From: Bacillus methanolicus
GTDB lineage: Bacteria > Bacillota > Bacilli > Bacillales > Cytobacillaceae
Reading direction: 5' to 3'
Assembly (NCBI RefSeq): GCF_028888695.1
Contig: NZ_PNFF01000002.1
Coordinates: 62,001 to 126,000, forward strand
Length of the DNA stretch: 64,000 nucleotides
Part shown: positions 23,979 through 33,845 of the stretch, one piece after another
How positions within the stretch are numbered: position 1 is the first letter of the stretch
How the letters are laid out: each line of letters starts with the position of its first letter
The notes under the pieces: model-generated
Seen by the model: the letters and a program-made list of their open reading frames with translations, nothing else
Database searches by the model: none
What the model was told of the DNA's origin: nothing
Program-made: the position numbers and the translations under genes

Positions 23979-25253
23979 TCATGACTGATCCTTAAATCTT
24001 TCTTCCACTGCCCGAGCATGTGCTTCAAGCCCTTCTAAACGGGCAAACGCAGCAATTTTATCTTTATTTTGCTCGAGAGCTGTTTGACTGTAAGCAATAA
24101 TGCTTGATTTTTTCTGGAAATCCTCGACACTGAGCGGACTGGAAAACCGAGCCGTTCCATTTGTCGGCAAAACATGATTCGGCCCGGCAAAATAGTCGCC
24201 GACCGGTTCAGAGCTGAATCTGCCGATAAAAATGGCTCCTGCGTTACGGATTTTTCCTAAAAGCTCCATCGCATTCTCTGTGATGATCTCAAGATGCTCA
24301 GGTGCCAGAGCATTAATTGTTTCAACTGCTTCGTCCATATTTTCCGCGACATAAATCGCTCCGTAATCCGCAATCGATTGAGCCGCAATTTCTTTGCGGG
24401 GGAGTCCGGAAAGCTGTTTTTCCACTTCAAAAGAAACATCCTTTGCCAGTTGCTCTGATGTTGTCACAAGGATGCTGCATGCACGACTGTCATGCTCCGC
24501 CTGCGATAATAAGTCGGCAGCTATTTCATGTGCTTTTGCAGTATCATCAGCTAACACGGCAATTTCACTTGGTCCGGCGATCATGTCAATGTCGACATCG
24601 CCAAACACTTCTCTTTTGGCCAGCGCTACATAAATATTTCCGGGGCCGGTAATTTTATCGACAGGTTTGATTGTTTCTGTTCCGTAGGCAAGCGCCGCAA
24701 TGGCCTGCGCTCCCCCGACCTTATAAATCTCCTTCACTCCTGCAATCCTTGCCGCCACTAACACGGCTGATGGAAGTTTTCCATTTCGGTCAGGCGGCGA
24801 AACCATTACAATCCTCTTCACGCCTGCTACTTTTGCCGGAATCACATTCATCAGCACCGAGGAAGGATAGGCAGCCGTTCCGCCAGGTACATAAACGCCG
24901 GCAGAATCTAACGGCGTTACCTTTTGACCGAGAATCGTCCCCGTTTCATCAGTTGTCATCCAGGAAGGGCGCAATTGTTTTTCATGAAAAGTGCGAATAT
25001 TTTCAGCCGCTTCCTTGATAATCGAAACAACTTGTTCGCTAATCTCATTAAATGCCTCGTCTATTTCTTCTTCTGTTACGAATAAAGAAGATAACCGGAC
25101 CCCGTCGAATTTCTCTGTATACTCAATCAACGCGGCATCGCCTTTTTCACGAACTTCACTGATGATTTTTTTTACAGCAGCCCGCTGTTGTTCTGTTCCG
25201 CTGTCAACCGTTCTTTTAATCGAAATAAGATCCTTGACCTTTAATATTTTCAC
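23979..25253 (-). CDS. hisD: Histidinol dehydrogenase
   Basis: Zinc enzyme that oxidises histidinol to histidine in two NAD-dependent steps. About 424 residues with the signature segments [55 protein letters not shown] and DLLSQAEHD. Start choice: GTG 25253 is preceded by AAAGGATG at good distance and aligns with the B. subtilis start; ATG 25262 has almost no spacing and would add three residues. The gene is 12-21 bases before hisG in operon order. Confidence 0.95.
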   Translation of the reverse strand: MKILKVKDLISIKRTVDSGTEQQRAAVKKIISEVREKGDAALIEYTEKFDGVRLSSLFVTEEEIDEAFNEISEQVVSIIKEAAENIRTFHEKQLRPSWMTTDETGTILGQKVTPLDSAGVYVPGGTAAYPSSVLMNVIPAKVAGVKRIVMVSPPDRNGKLPSAVLVAARIAGVKEIYKVGGAQAIAALAYGTETIKPVDKITGPGNIYVALAKREVFGDVDIDMIAGPSEIAVLADDTAKAHEIAADLLSQAEHDSRACSILVTTSEQLAKDVSFEVEKQLSGLPRKEIAAQSIADYGAIYVAENMDEAVETINALAPEHLEIITENAMELLGKIRNAGAIFIGRFSSEPVGDYFAGPNHVLPTNGTARFSSPLSVEDFQKKSSIIAYSQTALEQNKDKIAAFARLEGLEAHARAVEERFKDQS

Positions 25254-25274
25254 ATCTTTCATCCTTTCAGACGA

Positions 25275-25922
25275 TTACGGCTGCCTGACAGCCTCGCCCT
25301 CAATAACAGTACTTAGCCGTTCCACAAGCTCACTGATCCGCTCATCTTTCATCCGATAGCTTACCGGGTTGACGACAAGCCGCGATGTAATATCGACAAT
25401 CCGTTCATATTCAACCAGGCCGTTTTCCTTCAATGTCCGCCCTGTTGAAACAATATCTACAATTCGGTCGGAAAGTCCGATCAACGGCGCCAATTCAATC
25501 GATCCGTTCAATTTAATAATTTCTACCTGTTCCCCTTGCTCACGAAAATAGGCAGCGGCCACATTCGGATATTTCGTCGCTATTTTTGGAGCGACATCGT
25601 TCATTTTCGTGTTTGGAAGGCCGGCAACGGCAAGATAGCAATGGCTGATTTTCAAATCAAGCAGTTCGTAAACATCCCGTTCTTCTTCAAGCATGACATC
25701 TTTTCCGGCAATCCCAAGGTCTGCTACACCGTGCTCCACATACGTCACAACATCCATCGGCTTTGCCAGGATAAAGCGCATCTGTTCTTCTTCTACATCA
25801 ATGATTAGTTTCCGCGAATCTTCAAATTCGGGAGGCAAACGGTAGCCGGCCATTCGCAATAGTTCAACAGCTTCTTCAAAAATCCGGCCTTTCGGCATTG
25901 CAACCGTTACTAACTCACTCAT
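25275..25922 (-). CDS. hisG: ATP phosphoribosyltransferase, short form HisG
   Basis: First enzyme of histidine synthesis. The 215 residues are the short form that lacks the regulatory C-terminal domain and therefore needs HisZ; the adjacent hisZ confirms this. Visible are PKGRIFEEA, the phosphate-binding SGNTG-like segment here [14 protein letters not shown], and GIAGKDVM. It overlaps hisZ by four bases (ATGA). Confidence 0.97.
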   Translation of the reverse strand: MSELVTVAMPKGRIFEEAVELLRMAGYRLPPEFEDSRKLIIDVEEEQMRFILAKPMDVVTYVEHGVADLGIAGKDVMLEEERDVYELLDLKISHCYLAVAGLPNTKMNDVAPKIATKYPNVAAAYFREQGEQVEIIKLNGSIELAPLIGLSDRIVDIVSTGRTLKENGLVEYERIVDITSRLVVNPVSYRMKDERISELVERLSTVIEGEAVRQP

Positions 25923-27103
25923 GACGAAGGCCCCCTTCCTGCACTTCCTAATAAAAAGATCGTCTCAGCATACTTATTGGTACAGGCGTCCACATTGTTT
26001 ACGCCGTTTATATCCTGAAGAACGACCCTCATACCGTCCGCCCGTTTCGCTTTCGCCATTTCAAACGCCTCTTTTCGGCGTTCGGAACTGAATAAAATAC
26101 AAGTGATGGGCTCGCTTTTTTCAAGTGTCCCTAGTGCTTCAATCATCCGGTCCAGCCTTAAGGCAAACCCTGTTGCACCGGTTGTTTTGCCGAATTTTTG
26201 CATCAAAAGATCGTATCTTCCGCCATTTCCGATTGGAAAGCCAACGCTTCCGGCATACACTTCAAATAAGATTCCCGTGTAATAGCTCATATGGCTGACA
26301 AGCGTTAAATCGAATTTTACCGATGCTTCTTCACCATAAGCGGAAATCGTTTCCCATAGCTGCCGCAATTGATGAACGGCTTCTGCACCGTACCCGTTTT
26401 CGATAAGCTCGAGAGCCCGGTCAATAACTTCTTCTCCGCCCCTGAGCTGCAAAAACTCCAACAAACGCTGCTTATCGATGGAAGAAAGGCTAAGTGATTT
26501 TACATGCTCTCTGTACCCGACATAATTTTTTTCATATAAAAATTTCATCAACGCATTGGCCCGTTCTTCCGTTCCGAGAATTTGCCGGAAAAATTCCTGA
26601 ACAAAACCAATATGGCCGACGGAAACTTGAAAGTCTGCCAAACCTGCTTCTTTAATCGATGAAATCATTAAGGCGATGACTTCCCCGTCAGCACTTACCG
26701 TTCCGTCACCGATACACTCAACCCCGATCTGTTCAAATTCTGCCGGGCGGCCGCCTTCCCGCTGCTGTGCTCTGTATACATTCGCTGAATAAGCAAGGCG
26801 CAGCGGCATATCGTCTTTTAACAGCTTGGAAGCGGCCACACGCGCGATCGGTGCCGTCATATCAGGTCTGAGCACAAGCGTATGTCCTTGCTGGTCTAAT
26901 AGTTTAAACAACTGCTGATCCAAAATAGCGGACGCGGCTCCGACCGTTTCATAATATTCAAGCGCCGGAGTCTCAATAAACTGATAGCCCCAGCGTTTCA
27001 TTTCTTCCTCAATGGAGGACCGCACATGATCCTTCGTTTCATATAATTCCGGCAGTGTATCTCTCATGCCAAGCGGCTTCTCAAACATAAATAACTGGCC
27101 CAT
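25919..27103 (-). CDS. hisZ: ATP phosphoribosyltransferase regulatory subunit HisZ
   Basis: Histidyl-tRNA-synthetase-like protein without aminoacylation activity that joins short HisG in a hetero-octamer and gives it histidine feedback inhibition. The 394 residues show class II motif traces ([36 protein letters not shown]) and end early compared with HisRS. The start at ATG 27103 follows AAGGGTGA; an in-frame GTG three codons earlier was not preferred. First gene of the his operon, with a promoter about 160 bases upstream. Confidence 0.96.
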   Translation of the reverse strand: MGQLFMFEKPLGMRDTLPELYETKDHVRSSIEEEMKRWGYQFIETPALEYYETVGAASAILDQQLFKLLDQQGHTLVLRPDMTAPIARVAASKLLKDDMPLRLAYSANVYRAQQREGGRPAEFEQIGVECIGDGTVSADGEVIALMISSIKEAGLADFQVSVGHIGFVQEFFRQILGTEERANALMKFLYEKNYVGYREHVKSLSLSSIDKQRLLEFLQLRGGEEVIDRALELIENGYGAEAVHQLRQLWETISAYGEEASVKFDLTLVSHMSYYTGILFEVYAGSVGFPIGNGGRYDLLMQKFGKTTGATGFALRLDRMIEALGTLEKSEPITCILFSSERRKEAFEMAKAKRADGMRVVLQDINGVNNVDACTNKYAETIFLLGSAGRGPSS

Positions 27104-27261
27104 TCTTTTCACCCTTTTTTAAGTAAACAAATCAAAAATACATGCGACTGCGTGTTCAATCAGCTGAAAAATCGTATAAATCTGCTCGTTTTTGTCTTTA
27201 TTTTTATAAAAGTTCTGAATCCTTTAGTTCGCTAATATGGTAGCAAAGTGAAGTTATATGT

Positions 27262-27290
27262 AGTTTATCGCTCATTTTGACTATAGTCAA
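27262..27290 (-). promoter_or_regulatory. Candidate promoter of the his operon
   Basis: TTGACT (27285-27290) and TAAACT (27262-27267) on the minus strand, 17 bases apart, about 160 bases before hisZ. No T-box element was found in the leader. Confidence 0.65.
27277..27290. promoter_or_regulatory. Perfect palindrome over the -35 box of the his promoter
   Basis: TTGACTATAGTCAA is a perfect 14-base palindrome that contains the -35 hexamer, a natural place for a repressor. The binding protein is unknown; a TrpR-like regulator of his genes is one guess. Confidence 0.45.
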
Positions 27291-27331
27291 CAGAAAATTT
27301 TTATAAATTTAGTGTTGGTGAACATAGTGAA

Positions 27332-27480
27332 AGCTCATAAATTCATATAAAAGCTAATAAATAAGAATAAAAGCTTATATTTCAAAATAAGGGCTCATAA
27401 ATGAAATCAAAGGCTCATTTCTAAAAATGACGGCTCATATTTTCAAATAAAGACTCATATGACCCGTCTAACGGCTCATA
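27332..27480. repeat. 20-bp phased array A (8 units, GGCTCATA core)
   Basis: Between the yvoF terminator and the his promoter. Cores start at 27332, 27352, 27372, 27392, 27412, 27432, 27452 and 27473: seven of them on an exact 20-base grid and the last one base off. The first three units are degenerate (AGCTCATA, AGCTAATA, AGCTTATA). Between cores the sequence is A/T-rich and not conserved. No open frame of note crosses it. Confidence 0.92.
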
Positions 27481-27592
27481 TCATTCACAGGTCTTAAAAA
27501 AGAGTCCGCACCCGTTCAATTCTATTTTAAGAAATTCCTTCAATATGAATTTTTTCCTTCTTTCAAAAATAAAACCATGATCAAAAACTTGT

Positions 27593-27622
27593 AAAAAAGC
27601 CTGAAACGCAACGTTCCAGACT
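27593..27622 (-). terminator. Intrinsic terminator of the hprK-yvoF operon
   Basis: Minus-strand stem AGTCTGGAACG with CGTTTCAGGCT (two mismatches) and a T-run of six, just after the yvoF stop. Confidence 0.82.
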
Positions 27623-27623
27623 C

Positions 27624-28160
27624 TTACTCTTCTTTTTTTCCATAAATCGGATCATCTGCCCATCGTTTCTCCAATTCTTCTTTCGTGTAAATTACTTTCA
27701 TCGGGTTTCCCCCGACAAATGCACCGGGCGGCACATCTTTATGGACAAGCGTGCCTGCCGATACAATCGCTCCGTCTCCTATCGTGACACCGGGCAAAAT
27801 GGTTGTATTCGCACCAATCATGACCTCATTGCCGATCTCTACATTCCCGAGACGATATTCTTTAATTAAATATTCATGTGCCAAGATTGTCGTATTATAG
27901 CCGATCACCGTATTGCGCCCAACACTTATTTTCTCGGGAAACATCACATCAGGCATCACCATCAATGCAAAGGATGTTTCCTCCCCGATCTTCATTTTTA
28001 AAAATGTCCGGTACAGCCAGTTTTTCATTCCTAGAAACGGAGTGTAGCGCGCAATTTGAATGACGATAAAATTTTTGACTACTTTCCAAAAGGGAACCGT
28101 TTGATAGACGTGCCGCAATGAATTGGCACCTTTAACAGGATAACGGGTCGTTCTTCTCAT
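27624..28160 (-). CDS. yvoF: Left-handed beta-helix acyltransferase, YvoF type
   Basis: Hexapeptide-repeat O-acetyltransferase of unknown substrate, 178 residues. Hexapeptide turns are visible from about residue 80 on (ISVGRNTVIGYNTTI, VEIGNEVMIGANTTILPGVTIGDGAIVSAGTLV) and the usual C-terminal GNPMKVI. The catalytic His is in LAHEY. It starts three bases after ppaX and is the last gene of hprK-lgt-yvoD-ppaX-yvoF, the order seen in B. subtilis. No function is assigned. Confidence 0.9.
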   Translation of the reverse strand: MRRTTRYPVKGANSLRHVYQTVPFWKVVKNFIVIQIARYTPFLGMKNWLYRTFLKMKIGEETSFALMVMPDVMFPEKISVGRNTVIGYNTTILAHEYLIKEYRLGNVEIGNEVMIGANTTILPGVTIGDGAIVSAGTLVHKDVPPGAFVGGNPMKVIYTKEELEKRWADDPIYGKKEE

Positions 28161-28163
28161 GTT

Positions 28164-28808
28164 TTACACTCCAAGAATGGATAATAAATCGGCCATATTG
28201 TCCAACATATAGTCCGGTTCAAATCGTGCTAAATAATCTTTGCCCTTCAGCGACCAGGCAACACCGGCCGTTTTCGTTCCGGCATTTTTTCCTGCCAAAA
28301 TATCGTGGTGGTTATCCCCGACCATTAATGTTTCTTCAGGAACAGACTGTAACTGTTCTAATGCAAGCAGAATCGGTTCCGGATCAGGCTTTGGTTTTTT
28401 TACATGGTCAATGGCAACAAGACAATCAAAAAATTCATCGAGTTTTGTAAGCTTGATCCCTTTTAATGCAACATCCATGCGTTTTGTCGTCACGATTCCA
28501 AGCTTAAAGCCGTTTTCTTTTAACACCCGAACGGTTTCATACACTCCATTAAATTCTTTTACAAAAAGATCATGGTTGGAGATGTTGAATTCGCGGTATG
28601 TTTTCGCCAAATCCTCCGCCAAATCTTTATTAATCCCTTCAAATGTTTCCTCTAAGGTAGGGCCCATAAACGGGATCACATCAGCCCGCTTATATTGGCC
28701 TGGAAAGTACTTTTCCAATGTATGTAAAAACGAAGAAATAATTAATTCATTTGTATCAATCAATGTGCCATCTAAATCAAATAATATAGTGTTTAATTTA
28801 GTGTTCAT
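28164..28808 (-). CDS. ppaX: Pyrophosphatase PpaX
   Basis: HAD-family inorganic pyrophosphatase that removes the PPi released when HPrK dephosphorylates P-Ser-HPr, pulling that reaction forward. The 214 residues have motif [12 protein letters not shown], the Thr motif TTKR, the Lys region KPKPDPEP and motif [11 protein letters not shown]. Its place in one operon with hprK supports the PpaX assignment over a general phosphoglycolate phosphatase. It overlaps yvoD by 11 bases. Confidence 0.94.
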   Translation of the reverse strand: MNTKLNTILFDLDGTLIDTNELIISSFLHTLEKYFPGQYKRADVIPFMGPTLEETFEGINKDLAEDLAKTYREFNISNHDLFVKEFNGVYETVRVLKENGFKLGIVTTKRMDVALKGIKLTKLDEFFDCLVAIDHVKKPKPDPEPILLALEQLQSVPEETLMVGDNHHDILAGKNAGTKTAGVAWSLKGKDYLARFEPDYMLDNMADLLSILGV

Positions 28809-29748
28809 ATGATGCTATTCCCTTTCTTTTTGCAAGCTCAGCCCGATTCCAGAAAAATCCGACGATAAGCGTCAGCAGGATGGCAGTGCCCAGACGGATG
28901 AAGAAAAGCGGCAGTACAGAAATTCCGAGCGGCACAAAAATTAATGTATCCTCAACAACAGCATGGCAAGCTGCAAGGAAAATAAACGCCAGCGTTACAT
29001 CCTTTTTGCTGACGCCGTCCTCCTTAACGGCTTGGATCATAACTCCCGCGCCATACGCAAGACCGAACAAAAGGCCTGCTGCCAAAGTGGTTGATGTATT
29101 TTCTTTCATACCGAGGATCTTTGTCACGGGCGCCATCCATTTCGAAAATACATGAAGCCATTTTAAATCCTTCAATATTTGAATACCGATCATCAGCGGA
29201 ATGACAATGATAGCCAGCTGTAAAATACCGATTCCCGCTTTCTGAAGACCGTCCATTATAATGTTTGCCCAGCCGCTTACCTGATCCTCTTTTGGAGGAA
29301 TCAAACCGTACTTTGCCAGTTCGGAGCCGCCTTGCCAAATGAGGTTTATCACAATGGCAGACAGAAAGGCAAGGCCGAGCCTGACGGTGGTGATGATCCA
29401 TAATTTTACCCCGACTTTAAGGGCGACACTTGATTCCACAAGAATGTTATGTGAAAACGAAAGCATGACGACAACGATAAAAACTTCCTTTACCGTTAAA
29501 TCAAGAGATAAAATCGCGCCAATGGCGGCATATAAATTTAAAAAATTTCCGATTACGATTGGAATCGCGGCATCCCCTGACAAACCAAGTACATTCATAA
29601 ACGGCGTAATCAGGCCGATCAACCACGGTAAAACAGGTGTATATTGAAGCAAAGAAACAAAAAGTGTAATCGGAAAAATAATTTTCCCTAGAGACCATGT
29701 TGTTTTTAGCCCGATGATACTACCCCTTTTGAGTGACCCAATCAGCAT
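28798..29748 (-). CDS. yvoD: Membrane protein with nucleoside-recognition (Gate) domains, YvoD
   Basis: A 316-residue integral membrane protein with about eight hydrophobic segments in two similar halves, each carrying a Gate/nucleoside-recognition-like motif. It lies between lgt and ppaX as in B. subtilis. ATG 29748 follows AGAGGAGA; an upstream in-frame start would add 11 charged residues. Members of the family are related to SpmA/SpmB and nucleoside transporters, but the substrate is unknown. Confidence 0.85.
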   Translation of the reverse strand: MLIGSLKRGSIIGLKTTWSLGKIIFPITLFVSLLQYTPVLPWLIGLITPFMNVLGLSGDAAIPIVIGNFLNLYAAIGAILSLDLTVKEVFIVVVMLSFSHNILVESSVALKVGVKLWIITTVRLGLAFLSAIVINLIWQGGSELAKYGLIPPKEDQVSGWANIIMDGLQKAGIGILQLAIIVIPLMIGIQILKDLKWLHVFSKWMAPVTKILGMKENTSTTLAAGLLFGLAYGAGVMIQAVKEDGVSKKDVTLAFIFLAACHAVVEDTLIFVPLGISVLPLFFIRLGTAILLTLIVGFFWNRAELAKRKGIASYEH

Positions 29749-29799
29749 TTTATTTATTCTCCTCTGCTCATCCAATTCCACCAGGAAATGTTTTCTATA

Positions 29800-30621
29800 T
29801 TACTCATTGCTTTTATCTAAATAACGTGCAGCCGAATTTCGATTCATCCTCCTGTAAACCATTAATACAGTTGCACCGATAATTAGAACAATTGAGATCG
29901 TTTGTGCCATCCTTAAATTTTCCGTAAGCATTAAACTATCTGTCCTCATACCTTCGATAAAAAACCGACCGATTGAATACCAGATAACATACGTCAAAAA
30001 CAGTTCGCCTCTCCGCAAATTAACCCGTCTTAATAAGATCAGTACGATAAACCCAAGAAAGTTCCAAATCGATTCATATAAAAAAGTCGGATGGTAGTAA
30101 GCTCCGTTAATATACATCTGGTTAATAATAAATTCCGGCAAATGCAAGCCTTCAAGAAAAGAACGGCTTACCTCTCCTCCGTGTGCTTCTTGATTAATAA
30201 AGTTTCCCCAGCGGCCGATCGCCTGGCCAAGAATAATGCTAGGTGCAGCAACATCCGCCAATTTCCAGAAAGAAATGCCTCTATTTTTAGAAAAAACAGA
30301 TGCGGTAATAACTGATCCAATCAGGGCGCCGTGAATGGCAATTCCCCCATTCCAAATCTTAATAATTTCACCCGGGTTCCGGGAATAATAATCCCATTGG
30401 AAAATAACATAATAAATGCGTGCGGAAATAATCGCAATCGGAATCGCCCAAAGCATTAAATCAGCGAATAAATCCTTTGGCAGGCCGCGCTTTTCCCCTT
30501 CTCTCATGGCAACCCAAAGAGCGAGAGCAATCCCGAGGCCAATAATCACACCATACCAGTGAACTTGGATCGGCCCAAGCGTGAAGGCAATTGGGTCAAT
30601 CGGCTGAATGTTCTCTTCCAT
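29800..30621 (-). CDS. lgt: Prolipoprotein diacylglyceryl transferase
   Basis: Membrane enzyme that adds diacylglycerol to the lipobox cysteine of prolipoproteins, such as the CccB lipoprotein encoded at 59 kb. The 273 residues have seven hydrophobic segments, the essential H-G-G-L-type segment here [11 protein letters not shown], the Lgt signature [14 protein letters not shown] and the C-terminal [25 protein letters not shown] precedes the ATG. Second gene of the hprK operon, 26 bases after hprK. Confidence 0.97.
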   Translation of the reverse strand: MEENIQPIDPIAFTLGPIQVHWYGVIIGLGIALALWVAMREGEKRGLPKDLFADLMLWAIPIAIISARIYYVIFQWDYYSRNPGEIIKIWNGGIAIHGALIGSVITASVFSKNRGISFWKLADVAAPSIILGQAIGRWGNFINQEAHGGEVSRSFLEGLHLPEFIINQMYINGAYYHPTFLYESIWNFLGFIVLILLRRVNLRRGELFLTYVIWYSIGRFFIEGMRTDSLMLTENLRMAQTISIVLIIGATVLMVYRRMNRNSAARYLDKSNE

Positions 30622-30647
30622 TATTTCACCTCAAAACTGAATTTCTG

Positions 30648-31583
30648 TTACACGTCTTCATGGTCACCGTCTTCAATCGCATCTGACAAACGATTTGTAA
30701 ATTGCAGTGCAGCGTTTACTCCCATTCGTTTTAACCGGAAATTCATCGCCGCAACTTCAATGATGACGGCAAGATTTCTGCCGGGTCGCACCGGAACCGT
30801 AATTTTTGTAATTTCTGAATCCATGATATTCACTTTTTCCTCATCCAGCCCAAGCCGGTCATACTGCTTGTTTGGATCCCACAGTTCAAGATCAATGACA
30901 AGATTAATTCGCTTATGACTGCGGACTGCACCGGCTCCAAACAAGGTCATAACATTGATAATCCCGAGTCCTCTGATTTCAAGCAGATGCTCAATGAGTT
31001 CAGGAGCACTTCCGATAAGTATATCCTGGTCTTCCTTCCGGATTTCAACACAATCGTCAGCGACAAGACGGTGTCCGCGTTTTACAAGCTCAAGGGCCGT
31101 TTCGCTCTTTCCGACCCCGCTTTTTCCGGTGATCAGTACACCGATACCGTAAACATCCACAAGAACGCCGTGAACGGCAGTAGTCGGAGCAAGTTTCCCT
31201 TCCAGAAAGTTCGTCAGCCTGCTTGAAAAACGAGTTGTTTTTAACGGGGAGCGAAGCACTGGCACCGATTCCCGTTCAGAAGCTTCGATCAGCTCCTTTG
31301 GAACCTCCATCTCTCGTGTAATAATAATGGCCGGAGTGATATCTGTACATAATTTTTCCATCCTTGTTCTTCGGGCATCTTCATCTAATTGTTCAAAAAA
31401 AGAAAGTTCTGTTCTTCCAAGCAATTGAATCCTCTCAGCCGGATAATAATCAAAATACCCTGCCATTTCAATTCCGGGGCGAGAAATATCACTTGTTGTA
31501 ATCGGGCGGTCAATTCCCTCTTCTCCACTAATCAGCTCCAGTGAAAACTTTTCAATAATGTCCCTGGTTCGTACTTTCGGCAA
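30648..31583 (-). CDS. hprK: HPr kinase/phosphorylase
   Basis: Bifunctional sensor that phosphorylates HPr and Crh on Ser46 with ATP or PPi when fructose-1,6-bisphosphate is high, and dephosphorylates them otherwise; it drives CcpA-dependent catabolite repression. The 311 residues have the P-loop GKSGVGKS at 153-160, the HxxH-region VADDCVEIR and the signature [15 protein letters not shown]. The start is TTG 31583, with a strong AAAGGAGG upstream and B. subtilis homology beginning there. It leads the operon with lgt, yvoD and ppaX. Confidence 0.97.
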   Translation of the reverse strand: MPKVRTRDIIEKFSLELISGEEGIDRPITTSDISRPGIEMAGYFDYYPAERIQLLGRTELSFFEQLDEDARRTRMEKLCTDITPAIIITREMEVPKELIEASERESVPVLRSPLKTTRFSSRLTNFLEGKLAPTTAVHGVLVDVYGIGVLITGKSGVGKSETALELVKRGHRLVADDCVEIRKEDQDILIGSAPELIEHLLEIRGLGIINVMTLFGAGAVRSHKRINLVIDLELWDPNKQYDRLGLDEEKVNIMDSEITKITVPVRPGRNLAVIIEVAAMNFRLKRMGVNAALQFTNRLSDAIEDGDHEDV

Positions 31584-31737
31584 TCTTTTTACCTCCTTTA
31601 TCACGGCAATCCTATACAATCATTATTTTTATTTTAGCATTTTTTAGCCTTGAACCAAATTTCATTGGACAAAAAACACTGCGTTTACGTTTATATAAAG
31701 TATACAATTGTTTGAATACTTTTTGTTCCTAATTTAA

Positions 31738-31755
31738 TTGAAAAATATTTTTCAA
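31738..31755. promoter_or_regulatory. Perfect 18-bp palindrome upstream of nagA
   Basis: TTGAAAAATATTTTTCAA lies just upstream of the nagA promoter. It is a possible operator, although A/T-rich palindromes can arise by chance; it does not match the NagR (dre) consensus. Confidence 0.35.
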
Positions 31756-31769
31756 ATCGTATAAGCAAC

Positions 31770-31798
31770 TTTACAAAATGTACGGTAAACTATCTAAT
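31770..31798 (+). promoter_or_regulatory. Candidate sigma-A promoter of nagAB
   Basis: TTTACA (31770-31775) and TCTAAT (31793-31798), 17 bases apart, about 28 bases before the nagA ATG. Each box has one deviation from consensus. Confidence 0.65.
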
Positions 31799-31825
31799 GT
31801 CAATGATTTACAGGGTGAATAAACA

Positions 31826-33019
31826 ATGAAAAAAACTCTTTTAAAAAATGTTGAAATTTACACAGGCGAGGAAGTCATAGATAACGGCTATCTTCTTTTT
31901 GAGGATGATAAAATTCTCGCTATTGGTTTTATGAAGGATCTGGTTGTCCCGGAAAACACCGAGGAAATCAATTTGGACTCAAGTCTTAAAGCAGCTCCGG
32001 GTTTTATCGATCTTCATATTCACGGGGCCGGCGGAGCAGATACGATGGACGCCACCATAGAAGCATTGTCAACGATGGCAGGCATCCTCCCGGCTGAAGG
32101 AACGACAAGTTTTTTAGCAACAACCATTACACAGGAAACAAAAAGCATTGAAGATGCCTTAAAAAACGCAGCAAACTACCGAAAACATCATAATAAGCCC
32201 GGAGAAGCTGAAATTCTCGGCATTCATCTTGAAGGTCCGTTTATCAATGAAAAACGGTCCGGGGCCCAGCCTGTCGAGCATATACGCGAGCCGGATATTG
32301 ACCTTTTTAAACAATGGCAGGAATTAGCTGAGAACGGAATTAAGCTTGTAACACTGGCACCAGAAAAAGAAAACGGCCTGGAATTTGTCAGCTATCTGGA
32401 CCAATCGGGAGTCGTTGCCTCAATCGGCCATTCAGATGCGACATATGACGAAACAATAAAGGCTGTAGAAGCCGGAGCAAAGCATGTCACTCATCTATTT
32501 AACGGAATGAGAGGATTGCACCATCGGGAGCCTGGAATTGCCGGCGCCGCTCTTCTGCTGAAAGAATTGTTGGTTGAAATCATAGCAGATGGAATCCATG
32601 TCCGTCCGGAAATGATTCAGCTTTCTTTACAAACAAAAGGAATTGACCGAATGATTTTAATTACAGATTCTATGAGAGCGAAATGCTTAAAAAACGGAAC
32701 ATATGACCTCGGCGGACAGGATGTGACCGTGAATGACGGAAAAGCTCTGTTAGAAAACGGAACCCTCGCCGGAAGCATCTTAAAAATGAAAGATTCGATT
32801 CAAAATATAATAAAATTCACAGGGATTTCACTATTAGACGCGATTCAGCTGGCAAGCGTAAACCCGGCAAAACAAATGGGTGTCTATGACCGTAAAGGAA
32901 GCCTTGCACCGGGAAAAGACGCTGACATTGTCATTCTTGACGAAAACTATGAAGTGTTTTCGACTTTCTGCCGCGGAAAAATAGCTTATAAAAGAGGAGG
33001 AGAGAACTCAACATTATGA
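31826..33019 (+). CDS. nagA: N-acetylglucosamine-6-phosphate deacetylase
   Basis: Removes acetate from GlcNAc-6-P, the first step in use of recycled or external amino sugar. The 397-residue metal-dependent amidohydrolase has GFIDLHIHGAGGADTMDA, the metal Glu in GIHLEGPF, HSDATYD, TVTHLFNGM-like HVTHLFNGM, and the C-terminal catalytic Asp in LITDSM. GGGTGAATAAAC precedes the ATG. It overlaps nagB by four bases. Confidence 0.97.
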   Translation: MKKTLLKNVEIYTGEEVIDNGYLLFEDDKILAIGFMKDLVVPENTEEINLDSSLKAAPGFIDLHIHGAGGADTMDATIEALSTMAGILPAEGTTSFLATTITQETKSIEDALKNAANYRKHHNKPGEAEILGIHLEGPFINEKRSGAQPVEHIREPDIDLFKQWQELAENGIKLVTLAPEKENGLEFVSYLDQSGVVASIGHSDATYDETIKAVEAGAKHVTHLFNGMRGLHHREPGIAGAALLLKELLVEIIADGIHVRPEMIQLSLQTKGIDRMILITDSMRAKCLKNGTYDLGGQDVTVNDGKALLENGTLAGSILKMKDSIQNIIKFTGISLLDAIQLASVNPAKQMGVYDRKGSLAPGKDADIVILDENYEVFSTFCRGKIAYKRGGENSTL

Positions 33020-33741
33020 ATATTATAAAAGCTGAAAATTATGATGAAATGAGCCAGATGACCGCGAATAAAATCATTGAAATAGTACGGACCAATCCAA
33101 AAGTAACAATTGGACTAGCGACAGGAAGCACTCCTAAAGGTGTTTACAAAAAACTAATTGAAGACCACAAGGCGAACGGAACGACATACAAACAAGTTAC
33201 AACCGTCAATCTCGATGAATACATCGGCATCTCCCGGAACGACCCAAACAGCTATCATTTTTTCATGCGTGAACAATTGTTCAATCACATTGACATTCCT
33301 CTTGAACAGACATACATTCCGGACGGGATGGCAAAAGATCTTCAACTCGAATGCACACGATTTGAGAGTGTGATTCAAGATCTTGGCGGTGTGGACCTTC
33401 AACTTTTAGGAATTGGCCATAACGGGCACATCGGCTTCAATGAACCGGGAACTTCGTTTGAAAGCCGCACCCATGTCGTAACACTTGCTGAAAGTACAAG
33501 AAAAGCAAATGCGCGATTTTTTCCTTCACTAGAAGAGGTGCCTACCCACGCGATCACAATGGGAATTGCGACAATTATGGAAAGCAAGGAAATTATTTTG
33601 CTTGCATCAGGTGCATCAAAAGCAGAAGCGATTGCAAAACTGGTACATGGCGAAGTAAATGAAAATTTTCCGGCATCCGTTCTTAAGCTTCATAAAAATG
33701 TGACGATCATTGCTGATAAAGATGCCTTACAATTCATTTAG
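33016..33741 (+). CDS. nagB: Glucosamine-6-phosphate deaminase
   Basis: Converts glucosamine-6-phosphate to fructose-6-phosphate and ammonia, feeding the glycolytic genes at 3-10 kb. The 241 residues have the substrate loop LATGSTPKGVYK, the catalytic base in NLDEYIG, the GIGHNGHIGFNEPG motif and the short length typical of Firmicute NagB. It overlaps nagA by ATGA. In B. subtilis the GntR regulator nagR (yvoA) is third in this operon; here the next gene is a wall amidase instead. Confidence 0.97.
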   Translation: MNIIKAENYDEMSQMTANKIIEIVRTNPKVTIGLATGSTPKGVYKKLIEDHKANGTTYKQVTTVNLDEYIGISRNDPNSYHFFMREQLFNHIDIPLEQTYIPDGMAKDLQLECTRFESVIQDLGGVDLQLLGIGHNGHIGFNEPGTSFESRTHVVTLAESTRKANARFFPSLEEVPTHAITMGIATIMESKEIILLASGASKAEAIAKLVHGEVNENFPASVLKLHKNVTIIADKDALQFI

Positions 33742-33753
33742 CCTCAGAACAAG

Positions 33754-33801
33754 GAGGTTCATCATTTACGGCTTGCGCCATGTCCAATATGAACCTTTTT
33801 T
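33754..33801 (+). terminator. Probable terminator after nagB
   Basis: GGTTCAT pairs with ATGAACC across a 26-base loop that holds a short inner GGC/GCC stem, followed by TTTTTT. Confidence 0.55.
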
Positions 33802-33845
33802 CATATGTAAAAAGTGAACAAGCTGTCTTGAAAAGAGGTGAAAAA

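Noticed and set aside
27104-27261. T-box or histidine attenuator upstream of hisZ
   Set aside because: No T-box motif, His codon run or terminator/antiterminator pair was found in the leader.
31738-31765. nagA promoter with -35 inside the 18-bp palindrome (TTGAAA-N16-TATAAG)
   Set aside because: The pair at 31770-31798 has 17-base spacing and better boxes, so this one is less likely, although it could be a second promoter.
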